This document shows, in pieces, positions 49,540-58,336 of a stretch of 64,000 nucleotides of DNA. The notes below the pieces were generated by a model, which ran no database searches, was not told the origin of the DNA, and saw only the letters and a program-made list of their open reading frames with translations. Where the stretch lies: contig NZ_QKOE01000003.1 of NCBI RefSeq assembly GCF_003226565.1, positions 248,001 through 312,000 on the forward strand, given 5' to 3'. Numbering within the stretch: the stretch's first letter is position 1; every line of letters starts with the position of its first letter. A program made the position numbers and the translations under genes. This DNA is from Parazoarcus communis SWub3 = DSM 12120. Lineage in GTDB: Bacteria > Pseudomonadota > Gammaproteobacteria > Burkholderiales > Rhodocyclaceae.

Positions 49540-50842
49540 CGACCGCCTCCTGGGCCGTCCTGCGCGCGCGCTGGCGCCACCGCATGCCCCCCGCGGGCAC
49601 CGCAAGGCTCAGCACCAGGACATGGGTACCGACAATGGCAGGAAAGAACACATTGGTCAGCGCAAACAGCAGGGCGCCCACCGTCGCCATCAAGCCACAC
49701 AGCGCGAAGTAACGCATCTGCGGATCATCTGCCGCCTGCCTCACTCCCCGAGCGAAATGCGCTCCCAGCCCCCACAGCAACAGCCCGAGGGCAATCAGCC
49801 CCAGCAGCCCACCGCGCGCCAGCATGTCCAGCGGGGCCGAGTGCAGATGGGTGAATTCGGTGACCGCGGGATTGATCCAGCCGGCCTCCACCCCCGCCTG
49901 GAGATAGGTCGGCAGCCCAGCCAGACCGATCCCCAACACCGGCTGACTGGCAAAGGCCTCCAGCGCGACCCGGTACAGATGCAGACGGACCCCGGTCGAG
50001 CTCAAGACCATCCCCGCCTGATCCTCCAACCCGAGCCCGAGCAGCGCAAGCACACCATCGATCTCTTCGCGCGAACGCGGATGCAAGCCCACCACCACCA
50101 GCGCGACCAGGGAACAAAGGCCCGCCACGCGAAAGATCTCCCGGGCGGGCAAGCCTCCAGCCCATGCCAGCAGGCCAAGCAACACCGGTGCAGCCAACCA
50201 GACGCCCCGGGTGCCAGACAGTACGGCCGCCGTCAAACCGGCAAGGATGGCAACGAGGGTTCCGACCGCCATCGCCGCGGTGCGTGCCCCTGGCAGACAA
50301 ACCCAGCCAGCTGCGGCGAAACTTGCAAGCAGCAAAGCGAAACTGCCAAACGGAATGGCGTTCATCACCCCATCGGCGCGTCCAATGCCAAGTATCCAGA
50401 CCTGATGAGCAGCCAGCGCGGCCGCTGTCACCGCACCGCACACCACCCCTAGCACCAGCCAGACACTCGATAGTCCCCAGCGGCTGATCAGATACACCAC
50501 CGGTATCGCAAGCAACATGCGTAGTGGCTTGTCGAGCTGAGTGCTGTCCCAGCCGGTCACCATCAGGTTGAACAGGTAGTAGACCGGCAGGACCGCAAAG
50601 GACAACATCAACACGGCTTCGTCCCTGTCCAGATCCCGGCACCGCAAGAACAGTCCGAAGCCAATCAAGGCCATCACCGCCAGCAAGGTACCGGGCCCCA
50701 CCCAGCCGCGCTGGGTCAGCAAGCCTGCATAGGCGACAAACACCAGCACACCACAGCACCACGCCTGCATGCGGGCTTGCCCCACCGCGCCAGCATCCGG
50801 CAATGCCATCGCCGGACGGCGCAACACATGCATGATCCTCAT
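49526..50842 (-). CDS. O-antigen ligase/polymerase family membrane protein (WaaL/Wzy type)
   Basis: A polytopic protein of 438 residues with about 11 to 12 helices. The wide periplasmic loop typical of Wzy_C/WaaL proteins contains SSTGVRLHLYRVALEAFASQPVLGIGLAGLPTYLQAG followed by TEFTHLHSAPLDMLARGGLLGLIALGLLL, with the conserved Arg and the catalytic His (HLHS). WaaL joins O-antigen from undecaprenyl carrier to the lipid A core; Wzy polymerises repeats. Position inside a core-assembly operon favours the ligase. It overlaps the next upstream gene by 4 nt. Confidence 0.9.
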   Translation of the reverse strand: MRIMHVLRRPAMALPDAGAVGQARMQAWCCGVLVFVAYAGLLTQRGWVGPGTLLAVMALIGFGLFLRCRDLDRDEAVLMLSFAVLPVYYLFNLMVTGWDSTQLDKPLRMLLAIPVVYLISRWGLSSVWLVLGVVCGAVTAAALAAHQVWILGIGRADGVMNAIPFGSFALLLASFAAAGWVCLPGARTAAMAVGTLVAILAGLTAAVLSGTRGVWLAAPVLLGLLAWAGGLPAREIFRVAGLCSLVALVVVGLHPRSREEIDGVLALLGLGLEDQAGMVLSSTGVRLHLYRVALEAFASQPVLGIGLAGLPTYLQAGVEAGWINPAVTEFTHLHSAPLDMLARGGLLGLIALGLLLWGLGAHFARGVRQAADDPQMRYFALCGLMATVGALLFALTNVFFPAIVGTHVLVLSLAVPAGGMRWRQRARRTAQEAVDGGA

Positions 50843-51864
50843 GGATGCAGCACCACGCCGGCGTCGCGGAAAGTCTGCTCGAAGCCCTGCCGCTCGGCCT
50901 CGGACTTGAAGCGGATCCGCGACCAGCCAAAGGCCTCCACCCGCGTGTCGGGCGAACAGATCTGACGGGCCAGCAACAAGGCGGACGAGCGCACACCGAC
51001 GATCAAGGCATAGGCCTCGGTCGCCAGATGACTTTCAAGCGCCTGGGCCGGCGCAATCTGCCGATAGTCGGCATGGGCCAGCTCCTGCAGGCGATCCTTG
51101 GGGTGCGGCTTGTAGTCGATGTGCTCAAAACCGGCCGCAACAAGGGCAGCATGCACCTCCATCGTCACCGCCTGCACGTCGGCCGCACTCATCAGCGCGA
51201 AACCACTGAGCGGCTGGCCGATCACCAGCGCACGGCGAGGTGCCGCTGCTGCAGGTGCGGAAGCCCGGGCCAATCCGGGCAACACCTGCACCTTGTGTGC
51301 CGGATACGCATACGGCAGTCCCGACAGTACATAGATGCGGTCGCAGAAATCGGCATCCGAGCCGATGCGGTCGCCGCCGAAACACCAGTAATCCAGCTCT
51401 GGCGCCACCAGCCGACGCAATTTGCGCGGATACTGCAGCACACGCCGCAGCCGCGACAACGGGTAACGTCGGGTGCTGATCAGGCCATCGGGCAGGATGC
51501 GCGCCCTCATCGTGTGCGCCCCCACGCGAGGTGGCAACGCACGCAGGAAGTAGTTGATTGCTTCGGTGTCATACACCGCGCTATGCAGATGCAAGCGTTC
51601 GCATGGGCCCACCAACGCGGCTACCGCATCAATGTTCGCACGCAGCCGGCGCAATCGCCCCCAGACCCCGGGCAGTGGCTCCCAGCGCGGCCACGGCATA
51701 TAGGCTGCGATATCCCAGTCCTGGGTCTGCACCAAGGCGCCGACGCTGCGCTTGTACCAGACCAGCACCTGGCGGCTGCCACGCTCGAATTCGGCCGCAA
51801 CCGCCCGCGCGGCAAGGTATTGAAGCGGCGAGGCGACGAAGTACACTGCCACCGTCCGACTCAT
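50839..51864 (-). CDS. Polysialyltransferase/GT52-like glycosyltransferase
   Basis: A 341-residue protein beginning MSRTVAVYFVASPLQYLAARAV, the SPLQ N-terminal motif found in the alpha-2,8-polysialyltransferase family (IPR010866 type) and in related GT52 LPS sialyltransferases. The C-half has HIDYKPHPKDRLQELAHADY, where KPHPKD provides the conserved Lys-His donor-binding residues, and ALIVGVRSSALLLARQIC. The assignment is by motif pattern, not by close homology, so it could also be a TagF-like or Kdo transferase. It overlaps msbA (4 nt) and waaL (4 nt). Confidence 0.78.
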   Translation of the reverse strand: MSRTVAVYFVASPLQYLAARAVAAEFERGSRQVLVWYKRSVGALVQTQDWDIAAYMPWPRWEPLPGVWGRLRRLRANIDAVAALVGPCERLHLHSAVYDTEAINYFLRALPPRVGAHTMRARILPDGLISTRRYPLSRLRRVLQYPRKLRRLVAPELDYWCFGGDRIGSDADFCDRIYVLSGLPYAYPAHKVQVLPGLARASAPAAAAPRRALVIGQPLSGFALMSAADVQAVTMEVHAALVAAGFEHIDYKPHPKDRLQELAHADYRQIAPAQALESHLATEAYALIVGVRSSALLLARQICSPDTRVEAFGWSRIRFKSEAERQGFEQTFRDAGVVLHP

Positions 51865-53663
51865 GCCGCCCCCTCGACAACCATCTGCGGCCGAACGCCC
51901 TCACTACCCTCTTCCGCGCAAACCGAGGGCGCCGCCAACAACGCCGCATACGGCCCTGGCACCCCCGCCAGTACCGCATGCCGACCACTCTGCACGACGC
52001 GTCCGGCCGCCATCACCACGATGCGATCAGCATCGCGAATACTGGTCAGGCGATGCGCCACCATCACCACCGTACGGTTGCGACACAAGGTCCGCAACGC
52101 GGAACCAATCGCCTGCTCCGACACCGCATCGAGGGCCGAGGTCGCCTCGTCGAGCAGCAGGATGGGCGCGTCCTTCAGAAAGGCCCGGGCAATCGCTATG
52201 CGCTGGCGCTGCCCGCCCGAAAGCAGGCTGCCATCCGGTCCAATCACGGTTTCCAACCCGTGCGGCAACGTCAGGATGAAGTCCCAGGCCTGCGCGGCGC
52301 GCGCGGCACGCTCGATGTCTTCGAGGCTTGCCTCCGGACGACCCAAGGCGATGTTCGCTGCCACCGTATCGTCGAACAGCACCACCGGCTGCCCGACCCA
52401 CGCGACCTGGCTGCGCAGCCAGTCGAGCGGCACGCTGTCCAGCGGCGCACCATCGAGCAGGATGCGTCCACCCTGTACCGTCTGGAAGCCCGCGATCAGA
52501 CTGAGCAGGGTACTCTTTCCACTGCCCGAAGCGCCAAGCACCGCCACGGTCTCGCCCGCTTCGACATGCAGATCCACCTGCCGTAGCGCGGCCTCCTGCT
52601 GCCCCGGATAGGCGAACTCGACGCGCTCGAACACCAGCTCGCCACGCGCTCGCTGCTGGCGGAACGCAGAACCCTCCGGCACGCCCGTCGCCGCCGGCTC
52701 CAGTTGCATGTCCAGTAGCTCGAAAACACTCTGCGCACCCGCCAACCCGCGCTGGATCACCGCATTGACGTTGCTCAGCCGCCGAATCGGCTCGAACAAC
52801 ATCGCCATTGCTGCCACGAAGGCGACAAACTCGCCCGGCGTCAGCCGATTGTCTGCCGACAGCAGGGTCGCCACCCAGATCACCCCGCACACTGCCGTCG
52901 CTGCGACCACCTGAACCAGCGGCGCATTGGCGGCCGACACCCGCACCGTGCGCATGGTCTGACGACGCTGTCGCTCGGCAAGCGCCCCCAGCCCTGCCTC
53001 TGCAGCATCTTGCGCAGCATAGAGCTTGATCTCGCGCAGCCCGTTGAGCACCGAGCCGAGCAAGCCGGTAAAGCGCGCCGTGGTCTCCTGCAGCGCACGA
53101 TGGGTACCACGCAGCTTGCGTCCGGCCACTCGCAACAACCAGGCAACCACCGGCGCCACCGTCATCATCAGCAAGGCCAGCTCCCAGGCCACATAGAACA
53201 GATAAGCCAGCAGACCCAGCACCATCAGACTATCGCGCACCAGTACAACCCACGCGGTGGACAAGGCCGCGCCCACCTGCGGCACGTCGTACAACACCCG
53301 TGACAGCATCCGCCCACCCGGCGCAGCCTGATGCGCAGCCAGCGGTAGATGTAACTGATGGTGGATGAGCCGGCAGCGCAAGTCGGTGACGGCCTTGTGC
53401 GCAATCCACTGACTCGAGACCGTCGACAGATAGTCGGCGATTCCCTTGAACACAAAGGCTGTCAGCAACAACAACGGTACTTGCCACTGTGCCGTACGGT
53501 CGCCGGCAATCATGCTCTCGTCCACCAAGGGCTTGAGCAGGGCGGGCAAAGCCGGCTCGAGCGCAGCCGCCGCCAGCATGGCCAGCACCGACAGGCCGAC
53601 CATGGCACGGTACGGCCTCAGCGTCGCCAGCAAGCGCAAATAGAGCGTGAGAGACGCCTTCAT
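51861..53663 (-). CDS. msbA: Lipid A export ABC transporter (permease-ATPase)
   Basis: A half-transporter of 600 residues: six membrane helices (about 15-310), then one ATPase domain with Walker A VAVLGASGSGKSTLLSLIAGF, signature LLSGGQRQRIAIARAFLKDAPILLLDEATSALD and the switch His in VVMVAHRL. MsbA flips lipid A-core from the inner to the outer leaflet of the inner membrane. Its presence with core transferases indicates that this operon makes core or O-chain structures. Other LPS flippase-type half-transporters share the architecture, but the N-terminal segment fits MsbA. Confidence 0.93.
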   Translation of the reverse strand: MKASLTLYLRLLATLRPYRAMVGLSVLAMLAAAALEPALPALLKPLVDESMIAGDRTAQWQVPLLLLTAFVFKGIADYLSTVSSQWIAHKAVTDLRCRLIHHQLHLPLAAHQAAPGGRMLSRVLYDVPQVGAALSTAWVVLVRDSLMVLGLLAYLFYVAWELALLMMTVAPVVAWLLRVAGRKLRGTHRALQETTARFTGLLGSVLNGLREIKLYAAQDAAEAGLGALAERQRRQTMRTVRVSAANAPLVQVVAATAVCGVIWVATLLSADNRLTPGEFVAFVAAMAMLFEPIRRLSNVNAVIQRGLAGAQSVFELLDMQLEPAATGVPEGSAFRQQRARGELVFERVEFAYPGQQEAALRQVDLHVEAGETVAVLGASGSGKSTLLSLIAGFQTVQGGRILLDGAPLDSVPLDWLRSQVAWVGQPVVLFDDTVAANIALGRPEASLEDIERAARAAQAWDFILTLPHGLETVIGPDGSLLSGGQRQRIAIARAFLKDAPILLLDEATSALDAVSEQAIGSALRTLCRNRTVVMVAHRLTSIRDADRIVVMAAGRVVQSGRHAVLAGVPGPYAALLAAPSVCAEEGSEGVRPQMVVEGAA

Positions 53664-54325
53664 TCGCGCGCCAGGATGCGGTCGATCAGCATGTTATGCC
53701 AGCGCCCGGCACGAAACTCGGCCTTCAGCGCGTCCTCGTCGTAAACGGTGCGGACCCAGTCCAGGAAAGCAATCGGGGTACGTGCATTGGCCGTCAGGTA
53801 GCTGTCGAAGAAACAATCCAGCACCCCGGTACGGGCATGGCGTGAGTGTCCGTACCGCCAGTCCAGTTCGCGTCTCGCCTCGGCAACCGGATGCCCCAGA
53901 CGCAGCACCCGGTACAACACTGCGGCCAGGCCCGCACGATCCGCACCCGACTTGCAATGCAGCAAAGCCGGATAAGCGATGCTTGAGAACAGTGCATCCA
54001 TGCGCAGGATCTCCTCCACCGACGGCGGCGTACGCGAGTACAGCTTCACGCTGTGCAAGGTGACGCCCAGGCGTGCGCAGGCCTCCTCTTCGAAGAAGTA
54101 GGAGCCATAGTCATGTACCCCGCGCAGGTTGATGATGCTGCGTACGCCATGGCGGCGGTGGTAGCGCTCGATCTGCGCCGGGCTCGGCTGACTGCTGCGA
54201 TACATGCCGCCGCCCAGGTCATGAAAGTTGCTGTACAACGCACGCACGCACCCGTGATCCACCAGATGCATGTCCAGCCAGGCGCGCAGACGACGCCCCG
54301 GGGTCGCAAGTGCATCACTCACCAT
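53660..54325 (-). CDS. Dual-specificity/tyrosine phosphatase-like protein (CX5R) in the LPS operon
   Basis: A 221-residue protein from ATG 54325. It has SQPSPAQIERYHRRHGVRSIINLRG and the phosphatase loop LLHCKSGADRAGLAAVLY, i.e. C-x5-R with HCKSGADRA. This matches the COG2365/DSP-like phosphatases, which may act on phosphotyrosine or on small phosphorylated molecules, including lipid or sugar phosphates. No signal peptide or membrane segment is evident. Being locked between msbA (4-nt overlap) and the GT39 gene (11-nt overlap), its substrate is likely a phosphorylated glycolipid or a kinase controlling synthesis. This is an inference. Confidence 0.85.
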   Translation of the reverse strand: MVSDALATPGRRLRAWLDMHLVDHGCVRALYSNFHDLGGGMYRSSQPSPAQIERYHRRHGVRSIINLRGVHDYGSYFFEEEACARLGVTLHSVKLYSRTPPSVEEILRMDALFSSIAYPALLHCKSGADRAGLAAVLYRVLRLGHPVAEARRELDWRYGHSRHARTGVLDCFFDSYLTANARTPIAFLDWVRTVYDEDALKAEFRAGRWHNMLIDRILARE

Positions 54326-55820
54326 CTGCCGGATACCCCAGGAAGCCGTCGAGCCGCCATGCGTGGAGACGGCGGTGGAAGTTGCGGTGCACCGCAACCG
54401 AGATCTCGCCCAGGTCAGTCACCTGGGCAAAGCGGTCCAGCACGCGTTCAGGGTCGTGCCGTTGCGACAGATACAACACCGCACCGCTGATATGCCCCCC
54501 ATAGGGCACCGTCAGACCGTAGTGATCAACGACATGTCCGTCGGCCTGCCAGCGCGCATGACGTTCGGGACGCAGCGCATAAACCAGTTGCGCCAGAACC
54601 TCGCGATCGTCACTCAGCAGCGTCAGGCCGGGATACGCAGTCAGTTTCGGCGCCACGGCCTCCGCCAGGGCCGACCAGCCGCGTGCACGCTTGTAGGGGT
54701 CATTGCCGGCGTGCAACTCGACACCAAGGGACTGCACCAGTATTGGCCAACTGTAGAGCAGCGTGGCGATCGCCACATTGCAGCCCACCGCCCACACCAG
54801 CACCCGCCGACGCTGCAGACCCAGCAGGACCGCCACGGCCAGTACGCTCAGCCCCAGCACCGCCGGTGCAGCCCAGTTGCCGTTCGCCCGTCCAGTCAAC
54901 GCCTGCAGCGCCACCAGGATCAGCAAGGGCAGGGAGAAGCACAGCAGGAAGGCGTGCCGGGGGTCCGCCAGGTGGCGACGCACGCTGAACAACACCATCA
55001 GCACCGACACTGCCAGTACCGGTCCCAAGGCCGCCAACTGAGCAAGCAGGAACTCCCATAGCTCGTCCGGCGCCCACCCACGTGCCGACATCCGGGTGAT
55101 CTCGGCGGTATGGACCAGGGTCGGGAAGCCATGCTGAGCGTTCCACCACAGATTGGGCGCCAGCACGGCCAAGGCGACACCCAGCGCCAGCCACGGCCCG
55201 CTACGACGCAGACGATCCAGGCCACCTTCCATGGAGAGCAGCCACAACACCCCGCAGCCCCAAAAGGCCGCCATCGTGTACTTGGCCATCAGCCCCAGGC
55301 CGATGACGCCCCCAAGTATTGCCCATTGTGGCCAGCCCCCCCCTTCGCGCAAACGCCACGCCAGCAACATTGCAAGCGCCCACAGCAGCAGCAAGGGCGC
55401 GTCGGTGCTGACGAACAATCCCAGACCCGATACCAACGGCAAGGTGATGAAGGCCAGCGCAGCCCACCAGCCGACCCTGCTGTCGAACAGCTCGGCCCCC
55501 AATTGACGCAACACCAGCGCCGTCACTGGATAAAGCAACAAGGCAGGCAACTTGAGTGCGAGCAAGCCATCGCCAAACGCGGCCTGTGACGCGGCGATCA
55601 GCACCGGCAACAAGGGTGGCTTGGAGTAGTAACCCCAGTCCAGCGCCTGCGCCCAACCCCAGTAATAAGCCTCGTCCACATAGGGATCGAGGCCCAGATG
55701 CACTACGGTCGCCGCCCGCAGCAGTGTCAGCACACCCAGCAGCACGACAAGGCTGCTGACACCGTAGGCATCGCGCGGCACGGCAGGAGATCGAGTCGGA
55801 CACGTAGACAGCACGGACAC
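54315..55820 (-). CDS. ArnT/PMT-type glycosyltransferase family 39
   Basis: A membrane glycosyltransferase of about 500 residues with some 11 helices. The catalytic N-terminal loop has GLDPYVDEAYYWGWAQALDWGYYSKPPLLPVLIA, in which DE and KPPL are the family hallmarks. It uses a polyprenyl-phosphate sugar in the periplasm. It is the first gene of the eleven-gene operon, and its product resembles the partial GT39 at the window start. The start is uncertain: GTG codons lie at 55865, 55820 and 55814; I used 55820. Confidence 0.88.
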   Translation of the reverse strand: MSVLSTCPTRSPAVPRDAYGVSSLVVLLGVLTLLRAATVVHLGLDPYVDEAYYWGWAQALDWGYYSKPPLLPVLIAASQAAFGDGLLALKLPALLLYPVTALVLRQLGAELFDSRVGWWAALAFITLPLVSGLGLFVSTDAPLLLLWALAMLLAWRLREGGGWPQWAILGGVIGLGLMAKYTMAAFWGCGVLWLLSMEGGLDRLRRSGPWLALGVALAVLAPNLWWNAQHGFPTLVHTAEITRMSARGWAPDELWEFLLAQLAALGPVLAVSVLMVLFSVRRHLADPRHAFLLCFSLPLLILVALQALTGRANGNWAAPAVLGLSVLAVAVLLGLQRRRVLVWAVGCNVAIATLLYSWPILVQSLGVELHAGNDPYKRARGWSALAEAVAPKLTAYPGLTLLSDDREVLAQLVYALRPERHARWQADGHVVDHYGLTVPYGGHISGAVLYLSQRHDPERVLDRFAQVTDLGEISVAVHRNFHRRLHAWRLDGFLGYPADGE

Positions 55821-55969
55821 CTGCAACGCAGCATCACCAACCAGCCAGCATGTGCCGCCGGCCACCCGGACGCCCAGGCTGGGACGACCGCAATGGCGTT
55901 ATAGCGACGCTGTGTTGCCCGGGTGTGTCAGCCCGGTGGCACGCCGATGATCAACGACGCCCCCGCCCC

Positions 55970-56064
55970 TCGGACTCCGCGCCCTGAGCGGAGTCCTGCC
56001 GCGCCCTGAGCGGAGTCGAAGGGCCTGGGAGTCGAAGGGCCTGTCCTGAGCGGAGTCGAAGGGC
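55970..56064. repeat. Cluster of short repeats (GCCCTGAGCGGAGTCGAAGGGC type)
   Basis: The unit GCCCTGAGCGGAGTCGAAG with a GGC end occurs in full at 56003-56024, again with a changed 5-prime end at 56043-56064, and in partial form at 55970-55995 and 56029-56040. The unit ends form a GCCCT/AGGGC inverted pair, so each copy is a small hairpin. Such CTGAGC...GTCGAAGGG repeats are common dispersed elements in high-GC genomes, often between convergent or unrelated genes. The rest of the 340-bp gap between the GT39 start and the murB stop holds nothing else I can identify. Confidence 0.6.
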
Positions 56065-56160
56065 TGTTCAGGTCCGGATCAAACAGGGACACGGTATTCA
56101 GGGACCGCGTGAGTGGATTGAGCGCAAGAACTTGGCACAGGCGGCGGATGCTCAGTCGGC

Positions 56161-57207
56161 TCAGTCCGGCGTGCCGATGAACACCGGCTCGGGCTCGAGC
56201 ACCACGCCGAAGCGCGCCCGGACATCGTCGCAGATCCGCCCGGCCATGCGGCAGACGTCCTCACCACGCGCGCCGCCACGGTTGACCAGCACCAGGGCCT
56301 GGCGCTCGTAGCAGCCCACCGCGCCAAGGTCGCGGCCTTTCCAGCCCGCGTGTTCGATCAACCAGCCCGCCGCCAGTTTGACCCGGCCATCCGCCTGCGG
56401 ATATTGCGGCAAGGCCGGATGGGCCGCCCGCAACTGCCCGGCAAGCCCCGCATCGACCAGCGGATTCTTGAAGAAACTGCCAGCATTGCCAATCTCGGCT
56501 GGGTCGGGCAGCTTGCGCCGACGGATCGCAATCACCGCATCCGACACCTGCAGGGCGGTCGGCGATTCGATGCCGCGGGCAGCCAGTTCAGCGCCAACTT
56601 CGCCATAGCGCACATCCGGCGCCCAGGCGCGCGGCAGCAGAAAGCGCACCCGCGTGACCAGCCAGCGTCCCGCCTCGTGCTTGAACACGCTGTCACGATA
56701 GCCGAAGCGGCAATCCTCCGCCGAAAACACCCGCCGCTCACCGGTTTCGAGGTCAACCGCATCCAGACCGGCAAAACGATCGGCCATCTCCACGCCATAG
56801 GCACCGATATTCTGGATCGGCGCGGCGCCGACCGTACCGGGAATCAACGACAGGTTCTCCAGACCTGGCCAGCCCTGTGCCACAGTCCATCGCACAAAGT
56901 CGTGCCAAGCCTCGCCGGCGCCGGCCTCCACCAGCCAGCCAGCCTCACCTTCCGTCACCAGGCGACGCCCATCGATCTCGACCTTCAGTACGATGCCGTC
57001 GAAATCGCCTGCCAACACCAGATTGCTGCCCCCTCCGAGCACAAAATGCGGCCGTCCTTTGAGATGCCCCACCGCGATCAGGCGGAGCAGTTCATCCTCG
57101 CTACGGATGCGCAACAGGATCGACGCACGCGCCGGCAGGCGAAAGGTGTTCAGCGCCGACAGGTCGGCATCAGGAACGCATTCGGGCAACGCTTCGGCAG
57201 AACTCAT
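56161..57207 (-). CDS. murB: UDP-N-acetylenolpyruvoylglucosamine reductase
   Basis: MurB reduces the enolpyruvyl ether of UDP-GlcNAc to make UDP-MurNAc for peptidoglycan. The 348-residue E. coli-like (type I) protein starts at ATG 57207. FAD-binding segments [20 protein letters not shown] and [24 protein letters not shown] are present. The catalytic Ser is in [12 protein letters not shown], and the final Glu region [11 protein letters not shown] completes the site. The start overlaps the PACE gene stop by 4 nt (ATGA). The rest of the mur genes lie elsewhere. Confidence 0.96.
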   Translation of the reverse strand: MSSAEALPECVPDADLSALNTFRLPARASILLRIRSEDELLRLIAVGHLKGRPHFVLGGGSNLVLAGDFDGIVLKVEIDGRRLVTEGEAGWLVEAGAGEAWHDFVRWTVAQGWPGLENLSLIPGTVGAAPIQNIGAYGVEMADRFAGLDAVDLETGERRVFSAEDCRFGYRDSVFKHEAGRWLVTRVRFLLPRAWAPDVRYGEVGAELAARGIESPTALQVSDAVIAIRRRKLPDPAEIGNAGSFFKNPLVDAGLAGQLRAAHPALPQYPQADGRVKLAAGWLIEHAGWKGRDLGAVGCYERQALVLVNRGGARGEDVCRMAGRICDDVRARFGVVLEPEPVFIGTPD

Positions 57208-57671
57208 CGGCTGGGCTCGTGGGCGGGCGCAGGTGCTTCGATCGGAAACATGCGGTCGTATGCCAGATTGAACAGGAAGGCATAAAGGGTATAAGTCAGC
57301 GCCAACGCAATATCGGCAACGATCGCCTCCATCCAGCCCATGCCGGTCCACAAGACGATGACCGGCAGCGTCAACGTGAACAAACCGCTCTCGAACAACA
57401 CCGCATGCACGCAGCGCAGCCGGTATGGCCGGCGGTCCGCAGTGCGGCCAGTCAGGCGCCCCTCGATCCAGTCAAAACCCGTGTTGAAACAACCATTCCA
57501 GATCGCGGCAATGAGCGCGAGCAAGGCGAGCAGCCCGATCGACTCGGTCAGCGGCACACCGCTGGCCCAGGCGAAGGGTGGCGTAATCAGCACCAGACCA
57601 CCGATCTCGAACAACACGATCTGGCGCAGGCGGTCGCGCAGGGAACGAAGCTTGGGTGAATGGGTGGACAC
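57204..57671 (-). CDS. PACE-family (AceI-like) efflux transporter
   Basis: A 155-residue protein with four helices arranged as two tandem bacterial-transmembrane-pair units. Motifs [27 protein letters not shown] (with the essential Glu in helix 1), [16 protein letters not shown], and the second repeat [25 protein letters not shown] match the chlorhexidine and polyamine exporters of the PACE family. GTG 57671 gives the standard size; an upstream extension has no conserved content. It is translationally coupled to murB, which it precedes. Confidence 0.88.
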   Translation of the reverse strand: MSTHSPKLRSLRDRLRQIVLFEIGGLVLITPPFAWASGVPLTESIGLLALLALIAAIWNGCFNTGFDWIEGRLTGRTADRRPYRLRCVHAVLFESGLFTLTLPVIVLWTGMGWMEAIVADIALALTYTLYAFLFNLAYDRMFPIEAPAPAHEPSR

Positions 57672-57854
57672 GGAAACGGCAATGACAAAGGAAGGCGGGG
57701 AAGATAGGCCGCCGGCTGCGACATTGCAACCGGCAGTCGTTACGGGATGCGAACGCCGCCACACCGGGCGCTGCCGTAAAGTCCGTCAACGCGAACTCAG
57801 CGCAACGCACTGGACTGTGCAGGCCTTTGGCATCCACGAGGCAACATCATCGAC

Positions 57855-58169
57855 TCATGCGAACAGTTTCAAGCCCAGGATGCCTGCAACAATCAAGCCC
57901 ACGCAGGCCAGCCGGATGGCCGTTGCCGGCTCGCCGAACAGCACGATGCCAAGCGCCACCGTACCCACCGCACCAATGCCGGACCAGACAGCATAGGCGG
58001 TACCCAGCGGCAACTCACGCGCCGCCAGACCCAACAGGGCAATGCTGGCGGCGATGGATGCCAGCGTGAAGGCCGACGGCCAGAAACGGGTGAAACCTTC
58101 GGTGTATTTGAGGCCCACCGCCCAGCCGATTTCGAGCAGGCCAGCCAGCAACAGATAAATCCACGACAT
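57855..58169 (-). CDS. gdx: SMR-family guanidinium exporter (SugE/Gdx type)
   Basis: A small multidrug resistance protein of 104 residues with four helices. It starts [26 protein letters not shown]; the essential Glu13 is in helix 1. [20 protein letters not shown] in helix 3 is a family signature. Proteins of this SugE subclass that are governed by guanidine riboswitches export guanidinium in exchange for protons (Gdx). Here a guanidine-II riboswitch lies directly upstream, which supports that role rather than quaternary-amine resistance. ATG 58169 lies downstream of GGAGT. Confidence 0.93.
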   Translation of the reverse strand: MSWIYLLLAGLLEIGWAVGLKYTEGFTRFWPSAFTLASIAASIALLGLAARELPLGTAYAVWSGIGAVGTVALGIVLFGEPATAIRLACVGLIVAGILGLKLFA

Positions 58170-58184
58170 GATGCACTCCGGGCA

Positions 58185-58245
58185 AACACCGGGTCGTCCC
58201 GGCACACACCGATTGCACGAAGCACACGGGGCCGTCCCCGCATCG
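58185..58245 (-). promoter_or_regulatory. Guanidine-II (mini-ykkC) riboswitch upstream of the gdx gene
   Basis: On the coding strand two short hairpins with the diagnostic ACGR tetraloops occur in tandem. The first is CGGGG-ACGG-CCCCG (58240-58227) and the second CCGGG-ACGA-CCCGG (58202-58189), joined by about 24 nt. This is the guanidine-II architecture: two GC stems with ACGG/ACGA loops that dock in the presence of guanidinium. The ribosome-binding sequence GGAGT (58179-58175) and the start at 58169 follow at once, so translation control by freeing the ribosome-binding site is expected. The target gene product fits the aptamer. Confidence 0.9.
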
Positions 58246-58336
58246 GATGGAATCGGTCCAATCATGGCAAATTCCGCGAGACCGGGCAAGCCATCCACAT
58301 ACCCGGACACAACAGGGGCCGCCGCCCCGGGCACAC

